Numbered from the stretch's first letter, positions 1-5,430 are shown. The stretch: 5,637 nucleotides of DNA from an uncultured Clostridia bacterium (GCA_947304065.1 CAMZAI010000168.1:1-5637), one strand, 5' to 3'. Made by a program: numbers and translations. Notes: generated by a model from the letters alone, not told the origin.

Positions 1-59
1 CAATTGATTATCTGTGCCTCGATCCCGTAGACCGCGGCACTTAAAACACTGCTGTACAT
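1..59 (-). CDS. ComM/YifB family Mg-chelatase-like AAA+ ATPase, N-terminal fragment
   Basis: Only the first 19 codons are in the window; the gene runs off the left edge. The visible peptide is MYSSVLSAAVYGIEAQIIN, which matches the characteristic opening of YifB/ComM proteins (M-Y/F-x-x-V-x-S-A-x-x-x-G-I-E), where this strand begins the N-terminal ChlI-type domain. The ATG at 57-59 is preceded by an AGGGGG ribosome binding site (64-69) at suitable spacing. Family members are AAA+ ATPases; ComM of Gram-negative bacteria is a branch-migration helicase in natural transformation, while the role in Clostridia is not settled. The gene follows nrdR on the same strand but lies beyond the nrdR terminator, so it should be transcribed separately; no convincing promoter was found in the gap. 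The call depends on a short peptide and could be wrong in detail, although start, frame and ribosome site all agree. Confidence 0.72.
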   Translation of the reverse strand, partial: MYSSVLSAAVYGIEAQIIN

Positions 60-130
60 TTTGCCCCCTGAAAAGGAATAATCAGATAGATAAAATCGAT
101 CAGAAATAATAAGATGTTTTCAGAATTTAA

Positions 131-183
131 GAAAAATAGACTTCTGTTTCATCTGTATGCGAACAGATTATCACAGAAGTCTA
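131..183 (-). terminator. Intrinsic terminator after nrdR
   Basis: Perfect 11-bp arms at 137-147 and 173-183 (TAGACTTCTGT / ACAGAAGTCTA) enclose a second 6-bp stem (151-156 with 163-168, loop 157-162). On the minus strand the outer arm is followed immediately by TTTTTCTT. It starts about 35 bases after the nrdR stop codon. On the plus strand the following bases are less U-rich, so the direction assigned is that of nrdR. Confidence 0.85.
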
Positions 184-217
184 ATTAAGTCAATGATTAT
201 TTTGAATTTTCAGATAA

Positions 218-679
218 TTACTTCTCATTCCTTGTGAGTATCTTCTGAAGCTCCGCCATAAACGTGTCAACGTCCTGGAACTCACGGTAAACCGACGCGA
301 ATCTTACGTAAGCTACCTGATCGAGCTTCTGGAGCCTGTCCATGATCAGCTCGCCGATCACGGATGAAGGGATCTCCTTTGTATCCATGTTAAAGATCGT
401 GTTCTCGATATCGTCGATCATATCGGTGATCTTATCGAGCGGCACGCTGCGCTTTCTGACGGAGAGCATGATGCCCTTCTCGATCTTCGCACGGTCGTAA
501 GCCTCACGGGTATTGTCCTTCTTGATGACAAAAACAGGGATCGTCTCAACCTTCTCATACGTGGTGAAACGCTTGTTGCATGCGTCACACTGACGGCGGC
601 GTCTGATGGAATCGCCGTCCTCGGCAGGTCTCGAATCGATAACTCTGGTATTTTCATCTCCGCAATAAGGACACTTCAT
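218..679 (-). CDS. nrdR: Transcriptional repressor NrdR (ribonucleotide reductase regulator)
   Basis: NrdR senses ATP/dATP and represses ribonucleotide reductase genes by binding pairs of NrdR boxes. At 153 residues this is the usual full length. Residues 1-40 form the zinc ribbon with CPYC (Cys3, Cys6) and CDAC (Cys31, Cys34), including the family pattern VIDSR and the arginine-rich SIRRRRQC stretch; FTTYE follows. Residues about 49-139 are the ATP-cone nucleotide-binding domain, with VIKKDNTREAYDRAKIEKGI at its start and YVRFASVYREF near its end. The ATG at 677-679 has an AGGGG ribosome binding site 8 bases upstream (688-692). Two NrdR boxes lie upstream, one overlapping the predicted -10 and transcription start, so autorepression is very likely. 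The upstream neighbour on this strand is a TrmH-family methyltransferase with no terminator between them; the gene is followed by a strong terminator. No reductase gene is present in the window. Confidence 0.98.
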   Translation of the reverse strand: MKCPYCGDENTRVIDSRPAEDGDSIRRRRQCDACNKRFTTYEKVETIPVFVIKKDNTREAYDRAKIEKGIMLSVRKRSVPLDKITDMIDDIENTIFNMDTKEIPSSVIGELIMDRLQKLDQVAYVRFASVYREFQDVDTFMAELQKILTRNEK

Positions 680-687
680 CTTGAAAA

Positions 688-703
688 CCCCTATATATAG
701 TTA
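688..703. promoter_or_regulatory. NrdR box 1 (proximal to nrdR)
   Basis: The core CTATATATAG (691-700) is a perfect palindrome and fits the published NrdR-box core CwAtATaTwG at every position; the outer flanks (CCC and TTA) differ from the consensus aca/tgt. It lies in the nrdR leader, immediately next to the ribosome binding site. The 12-base string CCCCTATATATA is repeated exactly in box 2. Binding by the NrdR encoded next to it is inferred. Confidence 0.82.
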
Positions 704-720
704 TTTGAGCCTCACTACAG

Positions 721-736
721 CCCCTATATATAAGTT
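721..736. promoter_or_regulatory. NrdR box 2 (overlaps nrdR promoter)
   Basis: The core CTATATATAA (724-733) fits the NrdR-box core except for its last base. Its centre is 33 bp from that of box 1, about three helical turns, matching the tandem arrangement needed for cooperative NrdR binding. It overlaps the predicted -10 hexamer of nrdR and covers the expected transcription start, so occupancy should block initiation. Confidence 0.78.
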
Positions 737-760
737 TAAGTAAATGAAATGCTTTGTCAA
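733..760 (-). promoter_or_regulatory. Predicted housekeeping promoter of nrdR
   Basis: On the minus strand a perfect -35 TTGACA (755-760) is followed after 16 bases by TAAACT (733-738), a 4/6 match to the -10 consensus. Transcription would begin near 726, inside NrdR box 2, giving a leader of about 45 bases. The -35 is certain as a sequence match; the -10 is imperfect and the AT-rich TATATA just downstream offers alternatives at non-standard spacing. Confidence 0.62.
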
Positions 761-769
761 GAAAAATGA

Positions 770-1477
770 TCACTTTTCCTGAGCAAACACATACATTCCG
801 ATGCCTGCGGCGATCGTCAGGTTCAGCGAATCGACAAATTCGGTCTGTTCGATGCGTACCGGCTGTCCGTATCCCGCAAATTCGGCCGGAAGTCCGGTCG
901 CCTCGTTGCCGAATATCAGGCTGTAGCACTCCGAGCCGGGCGCCTGCGCGTCGTGCAGCGAGCAGCTCCCGTCCAGCATGAACGGATAGAGCTTCCTGTC
1001 CGGATAACGCTTTGCATATTCACCGAAGTCCGCGAACTTCTGATGTCTGATCCTGAAAAGCGATCCCATGCTGGCCCTGACCGTCTTCGGGTTAAATATA
1101 TCGGCCGCGGGCTCGATCACGGCGAGGTCGTAATAACCGAAGCCGCAGGCGGTCCTGATGATCGTACCGAGATTGCCCATATTTCCGGGATTCACGAGCA
1201 CGATATGCCTCTTCTGCTCCTCCAGCTCGCAGTCAAACTTGCGGAACACACCGATCACATACACATTCTCCTTGTCGGAAAGCTTCGAGATCAGTTTGTT
1301 GTTCTCGGTGATCCTGATATTCCCGGCCTTTTCCTCAAGTCTCTCCCTGTCGGTAAACGAGCTGTGGACGATGATCTCCTCCACCTGTTCCGGCATGGCG
1401 TCGATCAGTTCAAACGTCGGAAACGCCCCGAGCGTATAAGAATAATCCGCTTCTTTTTTGTATGTTTTAATATCCAT
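770..1477 (-). CDS. TrmH/SpoU-family RNA 2'-O-methyltransferase
   Basis: A predicted SAM-dependent methyltransferase of the SPOUT (trefoil-knot) class that methylates ribose 2'-OH in tRNA or rRNA; the target nucleotide cannot be deduced. The 235-residue protein has an N-terminal region (about 1-88) that resembles the substrate-binding extension of such enzymes, then the SpoU domain (about 90-234). Motif 1 is NPGNMGNLGTIIRTA (96-110) with the conserved Asn and Arg108; a conserved segment NPKTVRASMGSLFRI is at 129-143; motif 2 is IFGNEATGLP (188-197); motif 3 is EFVDSLNLTIAAGI (213-226). All knot motifs are intact. The ATG has a GAGG site 7 bases upstream. It follows the lipid kinase gene by 40 bases and is probably co-transcribed with it; the nrdR -35 box lies about 10 bases beyond its stop codon and no terminator intervenes. 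Its neighbours are of little help in naming the substrate. Confidence 0.9.
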   Translation of the reverse strand: MDIKTYKKEADYSYTLGAFPTFELIDAMPEQVEEIIVHSSFTDRERLEEKAGNIRITENNKLISKLSDKENVYVIGVFRKFDCELEEQKRHIVLVNPGNMGNLGTIIRTACGFGYYDLAVIEPAADIFNPKTVRASMGSLFRIRHQKFADFGEYAKRYPDRKLYPFMLDGSCSLHDAQAPGSECYSLIFGNEATGLPAEFAGYGQPVRIEQTEFVDSLNLTIAAGIGMYVFAQEK

Positions 1478-1517
1478 CTCTTAACCTCATCATGGCAGAT
1501 TCAACGCCGCCGGCTGC

Positions 1518-2423
1518 TCACGCACCGCGCATGACCGTTACCGCGCCGGGCACGACCTCGATATCGGTCTTCAGAGAACTTCCGCCGTATTCTCCGTCAA
1601 TGCTCCACGCAAGCTCCTCATCTGCCGTCAGCTTTACCTTCGAAACCTGCCTGAACAGAATATGAGGATCGCTCACATCGCCGCGAAGCAGCGCCGATAT
1701 TATCGCGCTCAGGTCAACGGCGTTCTTTGGCGAGCGGATGAGCAGCAGCTCCATTTTCCCGTCGTCCAGCTTCACATCAAACTTTTTCAGGAAATCCATA
1801 CCGCCGATCGAAACGGAATTGCTCACGGTCCCGAACAGGTAATCTCCTTCCTCTTCTACGCCGTCGGCTTCAACCTTTATATGCCTCTTAAAGCCCAGAT
1901 TCTCGGGCAGCGCCGACGCCGCGGTCAACACATACGCAGCGTATCCGAGCACGTTTTTGAGCTTCTGGTCCGTTCCGTAGCTGATCTCGGAAAACGCTCC
2001 GAAAGCCGCGGTATAATTAAAATACCTGTCTCCGTTCATCATTCCGACATCATACGAAAACTCCCTGCCGGAAAAGATCGTCTCGAGCGCCTTCGGGAAA
2101 GCCGAAGGAATGCCGAGACTCTTTGAAAAATCATTGGTGCTTCCCGCGGGGATATAGCCGATGCGGGGCTTTTCTTTCATTGCAAGAATCCCCGATATCA
2201 CATGGTTGAGAGTTCCGTCTCCCCCGACGCAGATCACGAGTTCCGCCCGCCCGTCGAAATCCCGGAGTATATCCTCGGAATTGAGCTGTCCGGGAATGAT
2301 CGGAAAGACCGTGGGCTCGTAGCCTTCCGTCGCGGTCCTCCTCACGATGTTCATAATGTTCTGGGGGCCTTTCTTCTTGCCGGCCGCCTCATTTATCAAA
2401 ATAACCGCCTGTTTTTTATTCAT
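1518..2423 (-). CDS. DagK/YegS-family lipid kinase (diacylglycerol kinase-like)
   Basis: A cytoplasmic or membrane-associated ATP-dependent kinase that probably phosphorylates diacylglycerol or a related lipid, recycling it into phospholipid synthesis. With the start chosen here it has 301 residues, typical of the family. The N-terminal catalytic domain (about 4-130) opens with ILINEAAGKKKG, carries the nucleotide-binding GGDGTLN at 67-73 and PAGSTNDFS at 92-100 (the common form has GTxND). The C-terminal beta-rich domain contains DDGKMEL (220-226) and WSIDGE (273-278), conserved metal and catalytic regions. An ATG five codons upstream (2436-2438) lacks a ribosome site, whereas the ATG at 2421-2423 has GGGGAAAGAG just before it, so the shorter form is preferred. 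It starts 35 bases after the rhomboid stop codon and shares that gene's promoter. Substrate specificity (diacylglycerol, sphingoid or other lipid) is not settled by sequence. Confidence 0.93.
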   Translation of the reverse strand: MNKKQAVILINEAAGKKKGPQNIMNIVRRTATEGYEPTVFPIIPGQLNSEDILRDFDGRAELVICVGGDGTLNHVISGILAMKEKPRIGYIPAGSTNDFSKSLGIPSAFPKALETIFSGREFSYDVGMMNGDRYFNYTAAFGAFSEISYGTDQKLKNVLGYAAYVLTAASALPENLGFKRHIKVEADGVEEEGDYLFGTVSNSVSIGGMDFLKKFDVKLDDGKMELLLIRSPKNAVDLSAIISALLRGDVSDPHILFRQVSKVKLTADEELAWSIDGEYGGSSLKTDIEVVPGAVTVMRGA

Positions 2424-2438
2424 ATTCTCTTTCCCCAT
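2424..2438 (-). promoter_or_regulatory. Ribosome binding site deciding the lipid kinase start
   Basis: GGGG (2433-2436) followed by AAAGAG (2427-2432) precedes the ATG at 2421-2423. The upstream in-frame ATG (2436-2438) overlaps this purine run and has no Shine-Dalgarno-like sequence of its own, so translation probably begins at the second ATG. Confidence 0.55.
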
Positions 2439-2458
2439 TATGCGCTGTTTTCAGTCTG

Positions 2459-3043
2459 TCAGAACCGCTTGCGGCCCGACCTGACATTTAGTATGTATCC
2501 GAAGAAACCTCCCACAATTCCTCCGATGATATGCGATGTGTTTGAAATATTGTCGTTCACCGTCAGTCCTTCATAAACCTGCTGTCCGATATAGAACAGC
2601 GCTACCAGTATGAAGGTCAGCGGTATCTCACCTTCCTTAAAGCCCGTGAACGAAGACATCAGGATAAACGCGAACACCACTCCGCTCGCGCCGCAAAGCG
2701 CAATGTTCGGGAACACGATGTAATTGAAAATGCTCGTAGCAAGCGCCGTTACAACGGTCACCGTCAGCAGTGTCTTCGATCCGTATTTCTCCTCGAGCAT
2801 GGGACCCAGGAGCAGGATGTAGCTCATATTGCCGATCAGATGCGCCCAGCCCGAATGTCCGAGCACATGCGTAAACGCCCTGAGCCACGTGAGCGGCGAC
2901 AAAAGCGGCGAATGATACGTCATAAAGAGCAGCCGCGTCGACTTTCCGCCGGTCAGGCTTCCCAAAAGCGTCACGGCAAAGCACAGCCCTACAAATGCCA
3001 GCACAAAAGGTGCATTTATCGTTATACGAAGTCTTTTCCGCAT
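2459..3043 (-). CDS. Rhomboid-family intramembrane serine protease
   Basis: A polytopic membrane protease that cleaves transmembrane substrates; the substrate is unknown. The 194-residue form starting at 3043 has six predicted membrane helices (about 12-31, 66-85, 91-110, 115-131, 139-156, 169-187), the minimal bacterial rhomboid fold. Catalytic residues are intact: Ser120 in GASG (118-121) and His171 in SHIIGG. The L1 loop and second helix, WLRAFTHVLGHSGWAHLIGN (53-72), align closely with E. coli GlpG, with His59, His63, His68 and Asn72 corresponding to H141, H145, H150 and the oxyanion Asn154. There is no large N-terminal cytoplasmic domain. The upstream ATG at 3056-3058 would place the Shine-Dalgarno inside the coding region, so the later ATG is chosen. 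It is the first gene of a probable rhomboid - lipid kinase - methyltransferase operon, divergent from the GGDEF gene. Confidence 0.94.
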   Translation of the reverse strand: MRKRLRITINAPFVLAFVGLCFAVTLLGSLTGGKSTRLLFMTYHSPLLSPLTWLRAFTHVLGHSGWAHLIGNMSYILLLGPMLEEKYGSKTLLTVTVVTALATSIFNYIVFPNIALCGASGVVFAFILMSSFTGFKEGEIPLTFILVALFYIGQQVYEGLTVNDNISNTSHIIGGIVGGFFGYILNVRSGRKRF

Positions 3044-3058
3044 ACAATATCCCTCCAT
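3044..3058 (-). promoter_or_regulatory. Ribosome binding site deciding the rhomboid start
   Basis: GGAGGG (3051-3056) lies 7 bases upstream of the ATG at 3041-3043, ideal spacing. An in-frame ATG at 3056-3058 overlaps this site and would decode it as MEGYC; it has no ribosome site of its own, so the longer reading is an artefact of start choice. Confidence 0.85.
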
Positions 3059-3070
3059 CTGTTATCTATT

Positions 3071-3099
3071 AGAATAGCAAATGAGGATGAGGATTTCAA
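3071..3099 (-). promoter_or_regulatory. Predicted promoter of the rhomboid operon
   Basis: On the minus strand TTGAAA (3094-3099; 5/6 match to -35) is separated by exactly 17 bases from TATTCT (3071-3076; 4/6 match to -10). Transcription would begin near 3064, leaving a short leader of about 20 bases containing the ribosome site. Confidence 0.65.
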
Positions 3100-3148
3100 G
3101 TTGCCCGGTTTTGCCTACGGAGCTCATAGGTAATCCCCCGAACGATGG

Positions 3149-3177
3149 ATGTCTTATCGCGCGGACTGAGGTATAAT
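3149..3177 (+). promoter_or_regulatory. Predicted promoter of the GGDEF gene
   Basis: A perfect -10 TATAAT sits at 3172-3177, about 40 bases before the start codon. No good -35 is present at 16-18 bases upstream (ATGTCT or TGTCTT around 3149-3155), and there is no TGn extended -10, so the promoter may be weak or need an activator. Expected start of transcription is near 3184. Confidence 0.5.
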
Positions 3178-3217
3178 ATCACTACTCGTATCCCACTCAC
3201 GTATCGGAGGTACTCTC

Positions 3218-4609
3218 ATGGATAACCTCAAAATGATCGAACATTTAAGCCAAAAAGCCTGTGTTGTCGCTGTCAGGATCAATTCTGCCGAAAACAAAAG
3301 AGAGATCACAATCGAGGATGCGAACAAAGCATATCTCGAATCGGTGAATAAGCAGAATGAAGAATTCGTCCCCGGAAGACCTTATACCTACTATATTTCC
3401 GAGGAGCCGAATTTTGAATCGATGGTCATTCGCTGCGTATCGGCCAAGAAGACCCAGCACCAGTATGTCAATGCCGATCTGTACAACGCCTGGCTCGATC
3501 TGTACGCAATTCCCCTGAATTCCGACGGCGGAGTCACGGAATACTGCCTGTTCACATATGAAATGACTCCGGAGCCGGAATCGGACAAACTCATTGATAT
3601 CACGCCCTATACCGCGGCGCAGGTTCTCAAGACTTGCGTCAGGCTGCGTCAGACCGACGACTTTCAGGCAGCGATGGATTCAATAATCAAAGACATTCGT
3701 CATATGTGCGATTCCAGGGCCTGCAGCATTCTGCTCACTGATTTCGACGCAAAGAAATGCTCCATCCTCTGCATCGACCACGATGAGACTTTCTCCGCCG
3801 CACGCGATGATATAGTATTTCTTGACGCTTTCTACGAGATCGCCGCTACCTGGCGTGAACTCATGGGCGGCAGCAACTGCTATATCGTAATGGACGAATA
3901 CGATATGAAGACCCTGGAAGAAAAGGATCCCATCTGGGCCGAATCCATGAAGAATTCCCATGTCCATAATGTAGTGCTCTACCCTCTCCGTGCCAATAAT
4001 AAGATCATCGGATACATGTTCGCGACCAATTTCAATACTGAGAAGGTCAATGTGATCAAAGAGGTCATGGAGCTTAACGCATTCATTCTCGCCGCCGAGA
4101 TAGCCAGCCATCAGATGTACGAAAAGATGGAGCGCATGAGCCGCTATGACATGCTGACCGGAGTCTTGAACCGCAACGCGATGAACAACCGCATCGCCGA
4201 ATGCAAATCGGGCGTCTGTCCCATTGAGAATGATTTCGGCGTTGTATTCGTCGATGTCAACGGCTTAAAGCACATCAACGACATAAAGGGCCATCAGGCC
4301 GGCGACGAAATGATCCGGACCGTGGCGGAGCGTCTGCAGGATATTTTCAAGGGCTATGAGATCTACCGTGCAGGCGGCGACGAATTCATGGTCATCGCCG
4401 AAGGGTGCACACGAAGTGAGTTTAACGATCTGATTGAAAAGCTCAGGGATCAGAACGATGAAGACGATGTCCACTTCGCGGTCGGCAGTTTCTTCGACGA
4501 GCTCGACCACGATATTCACACCGCGCTTCATTCCGCGGACGCCGACATGTATTATGACAAATCCGCATATTACAGGAATCATCCCGAGCTGAGCAGACGA
4601 ACAGAATAA
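3218..4609 (+). CDS. GGDEF-domain diguanylate cyclase with PAS-like and GAF-like sensor regions
   Basis: Predicted to make cyclic di-GMP from two GTP. The 463-residue protein has no membrane segment or signal peptide, so it is cytoplasmic. Residues about 12-115 look PAS-like (DANKAYLESV and EFVPGRPY are typical), about 147-297 look GAF-like, and about 305-455 are the GGDEF domain. In the latter, DMLTGVLNRNAM (311-322), FVDVNGLKHINDIKGHQAGD (344-363), the intact catalytic AGGDEF (385-390) and DADMYYDK (441-448) are all conserved, including metal ligand Asp346 and GTP-contacting Asn354, so activity is expected. The inhibitory I-site RxxD is absent: FKGY occupies that place. No EAL or HD-GYP domain is attached. 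The start has GGAGGT (3206-3211) 6 bases upstream. It is the only plus-strand gene, convergent with the AlkZ-related-like gene and sharing its terminator. The signal sensed is unknown; PAS and GAF assignments are less certain than GGDEF. Confidence 0.93.
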   Translation: MDNLKMIEHLSQKACVVAVRINSAENKREITIEDANKAYLESVNKQNEEFVPGRPYTYYISEEPNFESMVIRCVSAKKTQHQYVNADLYNAWLDLYAIPLNSDGGVTEYCLFTYEMTPEPESDKLIDITPYTAAQVLKTCVRLRQTDDFQAAMDSIIKDIRHMCDSRACSILLTDFDAKKCSILCIDHDETFSAARDDIVFLDAFYEIAATWRELMGGSNCYIVMDEYDMKTLEEKDPIWAESMKNSHVHNVVLYPLRANNKIIGYMFATNFNTEKVNVIKEVMELNAFILAAEIASHQMYEKMERMSRYDMLTGVLNRNAMNNRIAECKSGVCPIENDFGVVFVDVNGLKHINDIKGHQAGDEMIRTVAERLQDIFKGYEIYRAGGDEFMVIAEGCTRSEFNDLIEKLRDQNDEDDVHFAVGSFFDELDHDIHTALHSADADMYYDKSAYYRNHPELSRRTE

Positions 4610-4617
4610 AAATAATC

Positions 4618-4641
4618 AAGGTGCCTTTACAGGCACCTTTT
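4618..4641. terminator. Bidirectional intrinsic terminator shared by convergent genes
   Basis: Perfect 9-bp stem AAGGTGCCT (4618-4626) / AGGCACCTT (4631-4639) with a four-base loop TTAC. On the plus strand the stem ends in TTTT (4638-4641) just after the GGDEF stop codon; on the minus strand it is followed by GATTATTTTTATT. The minus-strand TAA stop codon (4627-4629) lies in the loop and the last codons of that gene form one arm. Confidence 0.88.
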
Positions 4642-5319
4642 AAGCTGCTCATCCGATACTCCGGGCAATATTTTTCTCATATGACGCATCAGCTTTTCAT
4701 AAGATTCTTTGGGCTCGCATTTGTACACCTTATCCGTGAACGCCTTCCCGAATAACCGTTCCGGCGTCGTATATTCGGCCAGCCCCCATCCGTACTCGTT
4801 TCCGCACTTGTCCACGGCGTATCTGAAATCGTTAGAGGTAATGTAACACTGCATCTGGAGGCGTGTGATCATTGTGTCGAAGCCTTTTTTGCCGTTCTTT
4901 CCGTAATTACCCAATTTCTTCAGCGGCTTTGATAATATGGGCGCGTTTGCATCGATCAGTTCGTACAGTTCCTTATCCTGCCTCGACGCCAGTCCGTCAT
5001 CATATCTCGCGTCAAAATCGTAGCCGTCCCTTCTGTAGTTCGCGAAGTCGGGGAACCACTCCGGACTGATATACATCGCCTTATTGCGGTAAAACTTGCC
5101 GTACGCACAGTTCATGGCCTTGATCACCGGCCCCTTCCACTCCCATGCGGGCCAGAAGCCGTCATCACCGCTGTTGTACCAGCATTTGTACGAAATATGA
5201 TCCTCGATCGAGAAATCGTCGATCTCATTCCTGAAAAAAGGCACAAAACCGACCTCATTGATCAGGTCGATCAGATCCTGCATGGAACTGATCTTAAAAG
5301 AATCGGAAAATGTCATCAT
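4627..5319 (-). CDS. Uncharacterised protein resembling the AlkZ-related family
   Basis: A soluble 230-residue protein. From memory it resembles a conserved Firmicutes family labelled AlkZ-related in public annotation (AlkZ/YcaQ are DNA glycosylases that unhook alkylated bases); that link could not be tested here and no function has been shown. The N-terminus (about 12-70) has GFVPFFRNEIDDFSIEDH and a Trp-rich FWPAWEWKGPVI (55-66). The middle carries SPEWFPDFANYRRDGYDFDA (85-104), the most distinctive block. Residues about 128-160 look like a winged helix, ending in RLQMQCYI; the QMQ at 155-157 recalls the QxQ catalytic motif of AlkZ, but equivalence is unproven. GWGLAEYTTPERLFG is at 177-191. 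A longer reading from a TTG at 5338-5340 is possible; the ATG at 5317-5319 is preferred because GGGGTGA lies 4 bases upstream, and the adjacent ATG at 5314-5316 is a close alternative. It has its own promoter and is monocistronic. Confidence 0.82.
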   Translation of the reverse strand: MMTFSDSFKISSMQDLIDLINEVGFVPFFRNEIDDFSIEDHISYKCWYNSGDDGFWPAWEWKGPVIKAMNCAYGKFYRNKAMYISPEWFPDFANYRRDGYDFDARYDDGLASRQDKELYELIDANAPILSKPLKKLGNYGKNGKKGFDTMITRLQMQCYITSNDFRYAVDKCGNEYGWGLAEYTTPERLFGKAFTDKVYKCEPKESYEKLMRHMRKILPGVSDEQLKRCL

Positions 5320-5330
5320 TCCTTCACCCC
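5320..5330 (-). promoter_or_regulatory. Ribosome binding site deciding the AlkZ-related-like gene start
   Basis: GGGGTGA (5324-5330) matches GAGGTGA of the anti-Shine-Dalgarno complement with one mismatch. Allowing for its TGA extension, it is best placed for the ATG at 5317-5319; the neighbouring ATG at 5314-5316 is also within range. The upstream TTG start has no such site. Confidence 0.5.
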
Positions 5331-5355
5331 GCAAATTCAACTGTGCTTACACCGA

Positions 5356-5383
5356 ATTATAATTTAACATAAAAAAACGGCAA
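5356..5383 (-). promoter_or_regulatory. Predicted promoter of the AlkZ-related-like gene
   Basis: On the minus strand a perfect -10 TATAAT (5356-5361) has TTGCCG (5378-5383; 4/6 match to -35) 16 bases upstream. Transcription would begin near 5349, about 30 bases before the start codon. The -35 lies within the U-rich tail of the preceding terminator. Confidence 0.62.
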
Positions 5384-5430
5384 AAGAAAGAGAATACCGC
5401 ATGATGTCGGAACGGCACCATGCGGTATTT
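5371..5430 (-). terminator. Intrinsic terminator after the carboxyltransferase gene
   Basis: Perfect 11-bp arms AATACCGCATG (5393-5403) and CATGCGGTATT (5419-5429), extendable by a G-U pair, enclose a 15-base loop that can pair a little further. On the minus strand the hairpin is followed by CTCTTTCTTTTGCCGTTTTTTT, a long T-rich tail. It begins 26 bases after the carboxyltransferase stop codon and so ends that operon. Confidence 0.88.

Noticed and set aside
106..134. Possible promoter of the ComM/YifB-type gene (minus-strand TATTAT at 106-111)
   Set aside because: The -10 is acceptable, but the hexamer at 17 bases (TTTCTT) matches the -35 consensus poorly and falls in the nrdR terminator tail; support is too weak for a feature.
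688..732. CCCCTATATATA direct repeats as a mobile-element or microsatellite remnant
   Set aside because: Only two copies, each centred on an NrdR-box core next to nrdR, so operator function explains them.
763..778. Near-palindromic AAAAATGATCACTTTT at the methyltransferase stop as a terminator
   Set aside because: The arms have no room for a loop and the TGATCA centre cannot form a stable hairpin, so it is not an intrinsic terminator.
654..929. A 91-codon minus-strand frame across the nrdR promoter region
   Set aside because: It covers the 3' end of the methyltransferase gene, both NrdR boxes and the nrdR start in a different frame; these signals explain the region better.
953..1534. A 193-codon open frame on the plus strand opposite the methyltransferase gene
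   Set aside because: It is antisense to a gene with all family motifs intact, spans the junction between two real genes, and its translation has no recognisable domain; such frames are expected from the codon bias of the opposite strand.
1662..2126. A 154-codon plus-strand open frame opposite the lipid kinase gene
   Set aside because: Entirely inside a well-supported gene on the other strand, without a ribosome site or recognisable protein features.
2637..3047. A 136-codon frame on the same strand as the rhomboid gene, in another frame
   Set aside because: Overlaps the rhomboid almost completely and lacks hydrophobic segments or known motifs, while the rhomboid frame carries every catalytic residue.
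3082..3093. Short direct repeat of GAGGAT in the divergent intergenic region
   Set aside because: Two 6-base copies inside a promoter spacer are within chance expectation.
3680..4111. A 143-codon minus-strand open frame opposite the GGDEF gene
   Set aside because: Shadow of the GAF-like region; no ribosome site, promoter or family resemblance.
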